Source: Ligula intestinalis
Taxonomy: Eukaryota; Platyhelminthes; Cestoda; Diphyllobothriidea; Diphyllobothriidae
Length of the DNA stretch: 64,000 bases
Direction of reading: 5' to 3'
Assembly (NCBI GenBank): GCA_036362985.1
Contig: JAYGXS010000010.1
Span: 5,105,382-5,169,381 of the forward strand
The position numbers and the translations under genes are program-made. Shown piece by piece: positions 22,124 to 32,345 of the stretch (the first letter of the stretch is position 1; each line of letters begins with the position of its first letter). The notes under the pieces are model-generated. The model was not told the DNA's origin. It saw only the letters and a list, made by a program, of their open reading frames with translations, and did not search any database.

Positions 22124-22639
22124 ACCCTGCCAGGCTTAATGCTGAAGATAATGCTGTTGAAGCTGCGACCCGCAATCGGCTAACCCTTCAGCCGATAGCG
22201 CGCAATTTTTGCCGACAACCATTGAAGAAAGACTAAGAACAAGGTTTTCTTGTGCTAACCCTCTCCATCCCGAACTAATGTCCCTTAACGATATGCAACT
22301 TTTCTCCTGCTGAGGTGTCAACTCAGTTTACAACTATAAATGTATTCCGTATGTATTGTACCTTCGAAGTCAGGTTTTTTCACTTGAAAAAAACTCCCTA
22401 TCTTGCCCAGTGTTAACAAAACACAAAATGGAAATAAAACCAACACTAGCTGCAAAAGAGAGAGTTTGTTTTAGGGTTTTTCCAGTCCTCGAGGTTTTAA
22501 AAGGCGCCCAAGAGGTGCTCTACCAACTCTTTAAAATAGCCTGTAAACTGGCATAATAAACATTTCTACATATAGTAGGATCGCGCAGCAGGAATCACAT
22601 GCAGCAGTGTGCATTTGTTAGAATTGAAGGACAGGAGCC

Positions 22640-22960
22640 ATCTGCGTGACTAATCATTTACCGGACGAAGATTTTCTTGAAAGTCATCTTCATCGGTAGT
22701 ACTCTTGATAATCTTCCATATTTTTACATCATCTGCAAAATGGCACACTCACAGTCTAAGTTCTATACAGAATCATTAGCAAACAAGAGAAAGAGGGTTG
22801 GTCAAAGTATTGAACCTCGAGGGACTCCGCTCTCGATAAAGTAGCTAATATGATAACATTGTGGCCATTTGGCAGTCTGCTCCATCGGCTTGAAGAGGTT
22901 AGGTCGGATCTAGTGGAATCGTATAACGTTATGCCATGAAACAAATGCTATAATAATATA
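22640..22960 (-). pseudogene. CR1-type RT catalytic fragment
   Basis: The minus-strand reading contains ESGVPRGSIL, stop, PTLFLLFAND, then NLDCECAILQMM (degraded YADD-like block). This is the GxPQGS to YADD stretch of a CR1-type RT with stops. It resembles the family at 53.9-55.7 kb more than family B. Confidence 0.6.
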
Positions 22961-23049
22961 AAAGCTAGTATTCTAATCGTTAAATTTTGGACCTCTCACT
23001 TGTAGCGGTCTGTCCTTAGTGTAACGTGCGCTGCTGCATCGATCCTACT

Positions 23050-23410
23050 TTCGCGTAAATATCTCTAGAGATTTGGACATAACGACATCCGGAGGAAGTG
23101 TATTCCAAAATTCGACCACTCTTATGGAGAAAAAGTACTTCTGAGGGTCCAGCCTGGGTCCAGTCAAACAAAACTTGAGAGGATTACCTCTCAACTTCGT
23201 TGTCGCTGCTATCTAGAAGATATCTCCTGATACAAGAAAGCAGTCCTGAACACGTAATATGCGGAATGTTAGGATCAGGTCCCACAAATATGTCTGAAGC
23301 GAAAGGGAAAGGGACTGAGATTTGGCAGGCGTGTTTCATAAGACTGTGAGCCATCGTCTAATTAAAGTTTGGCTGCCCGCCTTTGAACGTCTTCGAGGAT
23401 GTTGTTGTCT
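23050..23410 (-). pseudogene. CR1-type ORF2 C-terminus fragment
   Basis: The minus reading gives ILEDVQRRAAKL, DLILTFRILR, TTKLRGNPLKFCLTGPRLD and KYFFSIRVVEFWNTLPPDVV. The same tail occurs at 54912-55139 on the plus strand. It lies on the wrong side of the catalytic fragment at 22640-22960 for a single element, so either two insertions or a rearrangement occurred. Confidence 0.7.
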
Positions 23411-23823
23411 TTCGCCGCTCAGGGTCTTTAGGCTTTGAAAGCGGACTCCATTTGCGGCCGCACGATGGTTCTGAAGACTTAAGTGAAACAGTCGTCATTG
23501 AAGGCAGAAAAATTCACGTAACGAGATGCAGAACCGACATCGCATATTTAACTACCTTTGTGCAATGTAGGGAGGGTTTAAGCGAGAGTGTGATCCATAC
23601 TCTCAAGTCCTTATGGGCGTTTAATTATTTAAGTGGTATGCGATTTAGTCGGTACACCATGCGGTTCAAACAAACAATTTTGCCGACTCATATGAAGTTG
23701 TACTTGCTCTTATTGAATGGTAAGGGCCAGTCCTTTGACTATTTTGGGAATCGAGGCGGGAGTGATTTGTGAGGCCAAGGTAATCTTGAGAAACCAAGGT
23801 CCTTCTTTTTTACGGGCACCTGG

Positions 23824-23845
23824 TAATAATAATAATAATATAATA
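23824..23845. repeat. (AAT)n microsatellite
   Basis: Run of TAATAATAATAATAATATAA. No other feature is evident in 23420-24060. Confidence 0.8.
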
Positions 23846-24059
23846 AGTTGTATATTTCAGGCCCAATGGGCCTCATCAATGAACCAAAAATTCGATCACA
23901 CGAAGTAATAGAAATAATTGGTTTGACAAACAGTATCCGGAGTCTATAGCTATAAGACGAGTATAACTGTTTAGAAGCGAATTTTTTAGATTCGAAAAAA
24001 ATGAATATAGCAGTGTCATGCGGAAGGTGAAATTCAAGGGCACACACATATGAGCCACA

Positions 24060-24540
24060 TCGTTATCTAGAATTCTGACTGTGTATTCTGGTACCCACTG
24101 CCTCTGTTAGTAAGGGGGAGGGGCTTAGAAGCAAACTCAGTCGAAGCTGAGTGTGGGGCAGAACAAAAGGTATTAACGAAACATTGCTGGTATAGACGGG
24201 TTCCCGGCACTACACTCGGGTTCCCAAACCGGTGCGGCATAATGGAACATAGGGAACCCACCAGTTTATGATCGTGATGGGCACCGCTGTATGATATCCA
24301 AAAGTCCGTCAAATCTACAAGACCATCGTTGGGGATGTCTGAGATGTGACCAAATATAAGGCCCTGATGATGGTTGATGACCAGCGAAACGAGAGCCGTC
24401 AAGACTGCGTCCTGATTCCGGGGTACATGAGTCAGAGGAAGGTAGTTTCAAGAAGGGATCCTAAATTCCCGATGGTCCTTTCTCCGGATTGTGGAGAAAG
24501 CTGCCCGGAAAAGATGAGGAAAACAAAAGGTTAATAGATT
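24060..24540. other. Undetermined stretch between retroelements
   Basis: Open frames exist on both strands (111 codons minus, 62 codons plus) but carry no motif I recognise. It directly follows the 3' side of the minus-strand CR1 element and may be another decayed repeat. Confidence 0.4.
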
Positions 24541-27370
24541 CCGTGTTAAGATAAATGTGCAGCCTTCGCTTGAATGCACATAGACTTGTCAACGCCCGAA
24601 TATCAATCGGCAAATTATTCCAAAGATAGCTATACCTACAAGCAAAAAATAGAGATCGCTTAGAAGTGGAAGAAGCAGGAGGAGGTATATTCCACGTTGA
24701 ATTTCTTAGGTTGTAAGGGCAGAAATCTTGGGGAGATTTGAACTATTATTGAGGCGAAACAGGAGACAAAACCCTGCTTCCAGTCTCCTGACCCAAAGAA
24801 ATTTCAGTTTCGTTATCTCACATCTATCTGAGTATGAAGTGTCTGAAAATGCCGGATAGAGGACCTTTTTAGTGAATCTTCTTTGGAAACTTTCAATTTT
24901 TGAACGGCTAGATTCGTTCATTAGACCGAAGAATGGACAGCAGTATTCGAGAATAGGAAGCACATACATACGATAAAGTCTTAGCTTCATTTCGGGAAGG
25001 TAGAAATTATAAGAGATGAAGCCGCATATCTGAGCAGCTTTTGCTGTAATTCTATCAGCGTGAGGTGAAAGATCTAATTTATTGGTGTAACTTAAACCTA
25101 AGTCCTTAATGTTAGAACATTCAGTCATGGGGCAACCTTGAAAAATGATAGGCTGTGGCAGCCTTTCAGGTCCAAAACACATGAACTGGTACTTAGAAGG
25201 CAAGAACTCCATCTGCCAAGTGGAGCTGCACGCAGATAGAGCGTCTTAATCCGAATGAATGCGTTCTAAGCATTCCTCAGCCATAGAATTAGAGAAGGAG
25301 TATACAAATTTCCAGTCGTCCGCGTATATATACGATTGAGAGTGTTTAACTATTGTTGAAATATCATTCATATAAAGCAGGAACAACAGGGGGCCCAGAA
25401 CGGTACCTTAAAGGACACCGCTTAAAATAGCGGTAGGGGTAGAGTATGAGGACCCCACGAAAACCTGTTGTTTTCGATTAGAAAGGTATGATCTAAAAAA
25501 GTCAATGAGAGGACTACAAAATCCTATAGCCTCTAGTTTGGCTAGTAGTCTCCTATGAGGTACTTTATCAAATGCCTTACTAAGATCAAAATAGATGACC
25601 ACCACAGATCAATGATCGTTACGAAGAGAAGTGATGAGATTTTGAAAAGACATATGGCATGTTTCATAAGATCGGTCCTGTAAAAAACCATGCTGAGATA
25701 TATTTAAGATTTGATTGCTTATGCAAAAATCTGTAATTTTATTGGCGATTAATTTTTCCAACAGTTTAGCTAAGGAAGGTGTTTTATGAACACCGCGATA
25801 ATTTTTAATGTCAGATCTGGAACCAGATTTAAAAATTAGAATTACAATTGAAGTTTTCCAAGAATCAGGAAAAAAACCATTTTCGAGAAATATTGTAAAT
25901 AATTTGCTCAGTAAAGGAGGAAAATCTCTTAGTTGCTGAATAAATGAGTTTGGAATGTTATCCGTCCCGACTGAATGTGAATTGTTGAGACGAGCTATTT
26001 CTTTATGAATACTTGTAGGTGAAAAATCCATTGAAGTGAGATTTGCATCACACATCAGAGGTATTTCGGGTGTTGGACTAGTCTCAATTGTAAAGAACTT
26101 GGCGAAGAAGGAATTTAACATTTCTGCTTTGGCCAAATTCTCTGTAACAAAATGATTACTACTATTGAGTAAAGGCGGAATGACTTTCTGAAGCTTAGCG
26201 GATGACCGAAAACGGAAGACTTGAGCAACGGATTTGGAAGAGTTAGCATCATTTAGTGCCAGGGACTCTCTACGCCTATCTCGTGCAAGCCTTATTTTTA
26301 GCGCTAATTCAAATATTTGTGCTATCCTTAAGTGCACCGACAAAGAGCTATTAGACGGATCCTTAAGTTGCTTGCGTAATTTTTTAAGTCTATTTTGGAG
26401 AAAATGTGGAACGGTAGAGGAAGCTGAATTTGATTTAATAGGCTTAAGTGGGATAAAAGTCTGAATTTTTTTTGTAGGGCTTTGTAAAAGTTCATTAAAA
26501 AAGATTGTATCATTAGTTGAAAAAATGGTATGCCAATCTAGAGTACTTACGAAGTCATTTATGGGTTCAAGGTTTGCGTTAGCAAAATCGAGGTTATTGC
26601 ATTTTACCTCACGCTTTTTTGTAAGAGAGATTGGAAAACAACACTGAATTAATGCGTGGTCACTTGTGAAGAGATCACGATGAAAATTCATAAAGAGAGG
26701 GTGGACGTCATTTGTAAAAATTAAATCTAATATGCTCTCATTTCTAGTCAATGAACTGACCAGTTAGAACATGTTTGCAAAATTAATAGTTTCTACCAAT
26801 TTCTGAAATTTTGGCGGACAAGTTTTTGCCTCCCAGTCAACGTCTGGCAGATTGAAATCACCTATGATTATTTTGACATCAACTTCAGCTTCTGCAACTT
26901 TTGCAAACAGTTCGCAGAGCGCACTTTCATTACCAGAATAACATGGGGGATTATAAACACAGCCAATTACGGCTTTTTTATTGTGCGGGAGGATGACTGA
27001 AATAAAGCAAACATCTCCCGAAAACGATGAAATGCTCAGATGAAACGGGAAATGTACAAAAGATGATTTGATATAAAGAAGGCAACCACCGCCATGTTTT
27101 TCAATGCGGTCTTGTCTGTACAAACTAAAATTATCTATAGCGAGCGTTGAGTCAGAGATAAGAGAGTGAGCCCAAGATTCAGTGATACAAATAACATCTG
27201 GATCAAGCTCAAAAGCTACTGTTCTGAGCTCTGTCATTTTATTTACAACTGATCTCGCAATCAGAGAAACTATACTGAGCGTATCCCTGAGATGCAGGTT
27301 ACGCTCATCCATATTTATAAAAAAGGAGGGTGTTATAAGGGTGGGGAAGAACACTGAGAAGCTGTAGATG
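24540..27370 (-). mobile_element. CR1-type retrotransposon family D, nearly intact ORF2
   Basis: A single minus-strand frame runs from 27354 to 24706 without frameshift and is broken by only four stop codons (about 26764, 25606, 25405 and 25246). The 5' part begins MDERNLHLRDTLSIV. 3' UTR about 24540-24705. No ORF1 was recognised upstream. Confidence 0.82.
24706..27354 (-). pseudogene. CR1 ORF2: endonuclease and reverse transcriptase with four stops
   Basis: In order: NMDERNLHLRDTLSIVSL; endonuclease with DVICITESWAHSL, HGGGCLLYIKSSF, AVIGCVYNPP, IIIGDFNLPDVDW, ESILDLIFTND and SDHALIQ; linker with LQNRLKKLRKQL; RT with SVGTDNIPNSFI, WKTSIVILIFKSGSRSD, NYRGV, SQHGFLQDRSYETCH, YFDLSKAFDKVPH, SGVL-stop-GTVLGPLLFLLYMND and YIYADDWKFV (YADD); C-terminus with IKDLGLSYTNKLDLSPHA and LPILEYCCPFFG. 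Each stop fits a C-to-T change from Gln or Arg (TAA, TAA, TAA, TGA). Recently inactivated by family standards; function is lost unless stops are sequencing errors. Confidence 0.85.
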
Positions 27371-27374
27371 GCGA

Positions 27375-28860
27375 TAACTGGAAATTATAACAGGAATAAG
27401 AGACAAAAGAGAAAATTTGTTTTAATGAGAAGATAAAGAAGACGAAGGGTATAGGTAAGGGAACAAAGACGCAAAGTTAACGCTACAGTGACAAAAAGGT
27501 AACCAGGAGGTATGCTATTGGTGCAAATAATCAGGAAACTGAATATTGAAGTCCAAGAAAGCGGCAAACTGATCCTGCGTGAGTGGCAACCAATGAGAGG
27601 TAGGCAAGATTGCAAACGGGTAGCGTCAAATGTGCACGTAGTATAAATCTTTCTGGCAGATGGCGCAAACGACAGGATATGCTAGCGTAGAAATGCAAAC
27701 AATGGGAGATGCGGAAGCCAAGTAAGAGCAAATTTTAAGCTGTATGCGGATTAAACAGGAAGAATAGTGACTTTTTTAAATTAAAGATTAAATTTCTGAC
27801 TAATGCAAATTGCACTGGCCGAGAAATAATAAAATTTGCCTTAAATTCAGCTCTTCGGGAGTAGCCGCAGGAGACAGCTTAAGCGCGAACCCCATTGCAT
27901 CAGGCTGCTCGCTGAAATTGAGAAAAACGCTGCTGGTTACTTCCAGGGAAATTGTATGGCCAGGTGAAAGGCAAAGAAGGTATGTTAAGACAGATTTTTT
28001 AAAAGCTCTCCCTGGCTGGAGGAACCCTTAAAAATAAGTAGTTTATGCAGCTTACAACGTGTTAGGAGCTGTTCTCACGGAAATAGTAACAGCAACTTAA
28101 CAGTGCTCAAATTGTTGACTTGCTAACAGAAGCCTTCTTTGTCTGTTGCAGCCCCGACACTCGCAGTGCACGATCAGTCAGGCTATCTCAACCAACGCAA
28201 TACGAAGAGCTTGTGAAAACTCTGAATTCAAACAATGGGTTTTCGTACTGTCCACAGAAGGTAACGGCAATCTTGTCACTAATGATACGTGTCATTTAGA
28301 GGAGAACCGCGAGGCGTGCGAGCCGAGGGTAGACAAGCGTCTTCACGCAAACCAATTTCTGTTTTTTCACGAAACCGCAGATGCCGACCAGGAGAAGACG
28401 CGCGGCGGCAGACAAGAATAATTTTCCGTCTAATGTTTTGCAATGTGTAGATGAGAGCAGCGGAATCTGCGAGGCGAGGCCGAACAAAACATTAGCGTAT
28501 GTACTGCTGACGGACCTGGCAGACACGAATTATACGGCGGAGGTGAATGTAGGAAAGCATACGGACTCAGAACAAAGGATGCCCCAGAGGAGCAGGACAA
28601 AAAGACCACGCGGAAGATGACGGATATAAGAAAGCGGGAAACCTGACGAAACCTGCGAATCCGAACAGTGGTAGGAAGCGTTTGAGAATGCGCGTCTCAT
28701 GAATGGCCGTATATGTAAGAGATAAGAAAATTATGTAAAGCATCGCTTGCGTTAAAGGCAAATGTACTAAGATAAGGTAATCGATTTTCATTTCATGGTC
28801 TTGTTCTTGTTTTCCTTTGGCAACCAGACGCAAAACATCCATGTTAATCGATAGTTAAGG
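27375..28860. other. No gene recognised
   Basis: Several 60-90-codon frames exist (for example 28146-28421 and 28381-28620, plus) but none shows a known domain or splice-site support. The frames are Arg/Asp-rich or otherwise compositionally ordinary. Nothing is called. Confidence 0.5.
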
Positions 28861-28869
28861 AAGTGCACC

Positions 28870-29390
28870 GGATCACTGGCAAGCGTGATAGAATCGAAGG
28901 CAGTCCTGAAGTTCATTCGAAAATCTGGGGAGAAGGATGGTCGCAAACATTTTGGCGGTTATACCTATAAGGCGAATATCGCGATACTTTGAGCATAATG
29001 GCATGTCACCTCGTTTCAGTATTGTGAAGGTAATGGACAGTGACCAATCAGTGGGAATGACTTCGGTAGTCTATAAAGTCAATACAGCCGGTGTTTGTGA
29101 GTCCGTCAAAGCATGAAAAATAACTTTTGAAGGCTTCTGCTGGGATACTATCTGCACTCGCAGCCTTCCGAAAGTTCAGTCATTGGAATACCGATTGCAG
29201 GTCAAATCTCGTAGGTGGCTCGCAGCCACTATCTTATGGAATTCCAGTTGATAGCTGTGGGCTCGCAGGCGAACGTATAGGTGATTCCAGTAGCTCACTA
29301 ATGCGCTCTAGCCATCGGTCGATTTTTCCAGCCATCTCAGTTATCACTTGACCCGACTTATCCCGAACGGCAGAGCAAGGAGGTTTATAT
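28870..29390 (-). pseudogene. RTE-type RT N-terminal fossil
   Basis: The minus reading across frames contains VRDKSGQVITEMAGKIDRWL, EPPTRFDLQSVFQ, KAASADSIPAEAFKSY and then an HYLHNTETR / RYSPYRYNRQN region. It matches the start of RTE RT (compare RNGAVITKIDDRLERWHEHF and NNKAPGEDDLPPELFK in the element at 6.3 kb). Multiple stops and frameshifts. It ends next to the minisatellite. Confidence 0.65.
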
Positions 29391-29399
29391 TTGCCAGCT

Positions 29400-30115
29400 G
29401 CAAATATACTATCACTTACCCCACAACTGGACCAATGGCGAGCACGCGTAAGTTTAAGGGTGTTCGCGAACCGTTGGTGAGGTAACTGAGTTGGATCGTT
29501 TTACAATATCACTAATCCCCCACTGGACCAACGGCGAGCGCGTGTAAGTTAGGGGGTGTTCGATGACCCTGGGCAAAGTCACTGAGGTACACTTTCTTAC
29601 ATTATAACTAACCCCGCAGTGGACCGACGGCGAGCGCGTGTAAGGTGGTGGGGATAGGGTGTTTGCTGATCCTTGGCGAGGTCACTAAGGTACATCTTTT
29701 TACATTAAATCTAACCTCACAGTGGACCGACGGCAAGCGCGTGTAAGTTGGGGGAGTGGTGTGCTCGCTGACCCTTGCCCAGGTAACTGAGTTGGATCGT
29801 TTTACAATATCACTTATCCCCCACTAGACCGACGGCGAGCACATGTTAGTTGGGGGTGTGTTCGCTGACCCTGAGCGAGGTCACTGAGGTACATCTTTTT
29901 ACATTATCACTAACCCCACTGGACCAACGGCGAGCATGTGTAAGTTGGGGGGCGTTCGCTGACCCTTGGCGAGGTCAGTGAGGTACATCTTTTTACATTA
30001 TAAGTAATCCCCCACTGGACCGATGGCGAGCGCGTGTGAGTTACGGAGCGTGTGGGTGTGTGTGAGGGAGTGTGGGAGGGTGGTGTTAGCTGACCCTAAG
30101 CGAGCGGGTGTTAAG
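29400..30115. repeat. Minisatellite, ~97-bp unit, about 7 copies
   Basis: Units begin with a C-run followed by ACTGGACCGACGGCGAGCGC-like text at about 29419, 29517, 29612, 29715, 29818, 29914 and 30009. Each unit then carries GTGTAAGTTGGGGG, CGCTGACCCT, GGCGAGGTCACTGAGG and a T-run, ACATTAT. Copies differ by point changes and small indels, and the last is expanded by a GTGTG tract. Confidence 0.92.
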
Positions 30116-30860
30116 GGGTAGGCGATTGACATAAAGGGGGTGCGGGTGTCCGCGGAACCTGGACAGGGCAACCGAGACAATGATTAGAGGAAAGAGGCGA
30201 AAAGTGCGAGCTGAGGGACTAAAATTGGCACTCGAACCAACACCTGCATCTATGTCGAGCCGTGCCGGACGAAAATTAGTATGCCTACTGAAAAGTAGGA
30301 AGCAGTTTTTTTTAGTTTTAAAAAACGCTTGGCCTCACTAATCCTACTTGCCGTCGATTTAAATTCGCCTGCAGGTTAATTTCGTCGGCCGCAGTCCGAA
30401 TGAAGTTATTTTATATTCAACTGGTACCCCCGGTCTTACATTACAGCCTAAATAGTAATAACACTGCTGTTCCTAGTTCTGTAGTAACACTAGTTAAACT
30501 GCGAGTCGTATCAGTAATATTTAAGTCGCCCTAGATATCGACTTTATCCTAGTAATTTTGTACATATGGCCTTATGGTCGCTACTGCTATTACAGTAAGT
30601 ACTGCAGCTCACAACTCAACCTCCGAATTCTATTTCTCCATCCGGTCGAATAGGTACTACGGCGGCATTCAATCACGTAAGCGGCTCGAAGCATATGGTC
30701 GTTCCCCCGTGATGCGACAAAGCAGTCCTATTTAGGGGCAGCACTGCTTACACCTACAAAGGGAATTGGCTAGAAAGGGTGCTCCAAAAATGCTTGGTCT
30801 CGGCTTCTGTCAGCAGACCGTGGCTGACAGACTGCCAAAATTGCGGTCCAAACAATATCA
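30116..30860. other. No gene recognised
   Basis: No open frame with motifs. The segment 30440-30640 has TAGTAATA and CCTAGT-rich text reminiscent of the repeat Y copies at 35.2 and 45.0 kb, but the match is too weak to call. Confidence 0.5.
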
Positions 30861-30865
30861 ACACA

Positions 30866-31250
30866 AACAGCTAGAATCTTCCAGGCCCGGTTCCTTAGGA
30901 GATGGGAGAAATTCTGGGAAAACCAGAGTAGAACGAACAGTATATTGTGCACAGAAGTGTTAGGAGGAGGTTGCCACTCTGTCCGGCCGTGAGGGTGCGT
31001 GAGCGGGCGTCCCCACTCAAAGCGGATTCCCAAGTGCACGTCGGTGCGTGAATTGACTAGAGGACTGGAGCGTGCTTAGCCAGAGCGCTTCGGGACGCTG
31101 ATGAGTCGACCAGTTTGGGGCGCGTCTATGCGCTTTTCGTGCAAGGATGAAGGTCACGCGCCGGTGCGGACATGCGCCATTGCACTGGGAAACACGCGAC
31201 TGGGCGACCAAGATTAACCCTAGGAGAACACGTCAGTGGCGTTCCGAGTT
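30866..31250 (+). repeat. Dispersed repeat R, copy 1
   Basis: Starts AGAATCTTCCAGGCCCGGTT, then GGAGATGGGAGAAATTCTGG and a TATTGTGCACAGAAG block. The same order is seen at 56348-56450 with GTTTATTGTGTACACAATGG, at 41985-42060, and reversed at 58660-58770. It could be an LTR or SINE fragment; no primer-binding site or terminal TG...CA pair could be fixed. Confidence 0.6.
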
Positions 31251-31282
31251 TAAAGGAGGTGGGCTGTAGAAACGGTACAGAA

Positions 31283-31730
31283 CCATCAATGCTTCGGGAC
31301 CATCATCGCGGAATTTTGCTGTTCAATATCACGGGAAAAATCATCACCCCTGTTATCCTGAACCGTCTCAACAACTGCTTGGACCAAGGACTTCTACCAG
31401 ATAGCCCGCGTGGTTTCCATCATTATCGCGGCACTAGCAACATGGCCCTCGCCTAACGACAACTGCAGATAAAGTGCTAGGTGATGTGTTCCCACCTCTT
31501 CACTAGCGACGTGCACCTGACGAAAGCATAGGACAAAGTGAATTGTGTCAGACGATGGAGAGTCAGGCAGAAATTCGGCTGTTCAGATCACTTGATTCAC
31601 TTGATATGTCAGCTCTACGACTTGATGATGACACACGCCACGGACAATTGGGCGGTTTTAGAGGCCTTTGCAGCAAAGCGGGGCTGTGTAATCGCGCGTT
31701 GCTTGAACTCGGTTTCGAATTTATGAGCAG
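31283..31730 (+). pseudogene. RTE-type RT fossil, third lineage
   Basis: Frame 1 reads HHRGILLFNITGKIITPVIL, NRLNNCLDQGLLPDS, RGFHHYRGTSNMALA and stops. After a shift, NCVRRWRVRQKFGC, LIHLICQLYDLMM and AVLEAFAAKRGCVIA follow. These are RT blocks 2 to 5 of RTE elements (NYRGISL, SGFRPGRG, and the VRQGC block here degraded to KRGCV). The catalytic FxDxxxAFD block is degraded and YADD is absent. Confidence 0.7.
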
Positions 31731-32084
31731 ACGAGTATTTAGTCCCTGCCTCAGTATCGAAGACATGGTCCTTGGAAATTATTCAAAAGTAGACTGTATA
31801 TTTTCCAAAGTTTGGAAAAAGCAACTTGGACGGGAATATTCTGTGACTTGGAAAAATTCCACTGCTGCAGATCCTTACCTGCCATTGGATTTATCTCAAC
31901 TGGAAGTGCAGCTTCAAACTCCGCTCACTTGCGAATCTAACGTCGGCTATGTGCTCCCGGGATCTACTCTCAATCACTGAAGGGGCTCAAATCTACAGCT
32001 GAGTCGTCATATCCTTGTTTATATTTCCAGCTAAACAAGTTTGAAATTCTCCGCGAAAGTTCCATTGGCTTCCTGCCAGCCCCA

Positions 32085-32345
32085 CTAAAAATGCTTCCCT
32101 TTGCGAACAACTGCTCCCCATTCCTCTGAACTGCGTGCCCGAGTCACCTTCCCCACGAGAATGTTGCCCCTGTAGACCTTTTTGTTTGAATGCACACTGG
32201 AGTTAAAAATGGCCCCATGCCAAGTGGTACTTGAATACTGAACCCAACCCCGTTTGCCTTTTTCGCCTTTTAAAGCACCTTTTCCCACAATGCTTTCGAC
32301 CCTCACTGCCTCAAGAGACAACTGCTTAAAATAGCGCTTAAATAT
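32085..32345. repeat. Copy of the repeat at 1-530
   Basis: GGTACTTGAATACTGAACCC, then GCCTTTT, CACAATGCTTTCGACC and CAAGAGACAAC follow the order seen at 1-110. The preceding part (32090-32220) matches 120-250. Confidence 0.6.

Larger units (their letters stand above)
17650..22565 (+). mobile_element. CR1-type retrotransposon family B, plus copy (decayed)
   Basis: A near full-length but broken copy of the family at 13545-16400, in head-to-head orientation to it. Order: ORF1-like region with an internal 413-bp tandem duplication (17690-18460), spacer-type frame (18428-18832), endonuclease (18842-19400), linker (19428-19820), RT (20110-20560 and 20940-22120), then a 3' UTR ending near 22565. 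The RT is split by repeat X (about 20565-20840). Confidence 0.82.

Noticed and set aside
29400..30115. CRISPR-like array
   Set aside because: The whole ~97-bp unit repeats without unique spacers and the genome is eukaryotic; it is a minisatellite.
31098..31120. CTGATGAGTCGACC, start of a hammerhead-like core
   Set aside because: No GAAA follows at a usable distance.
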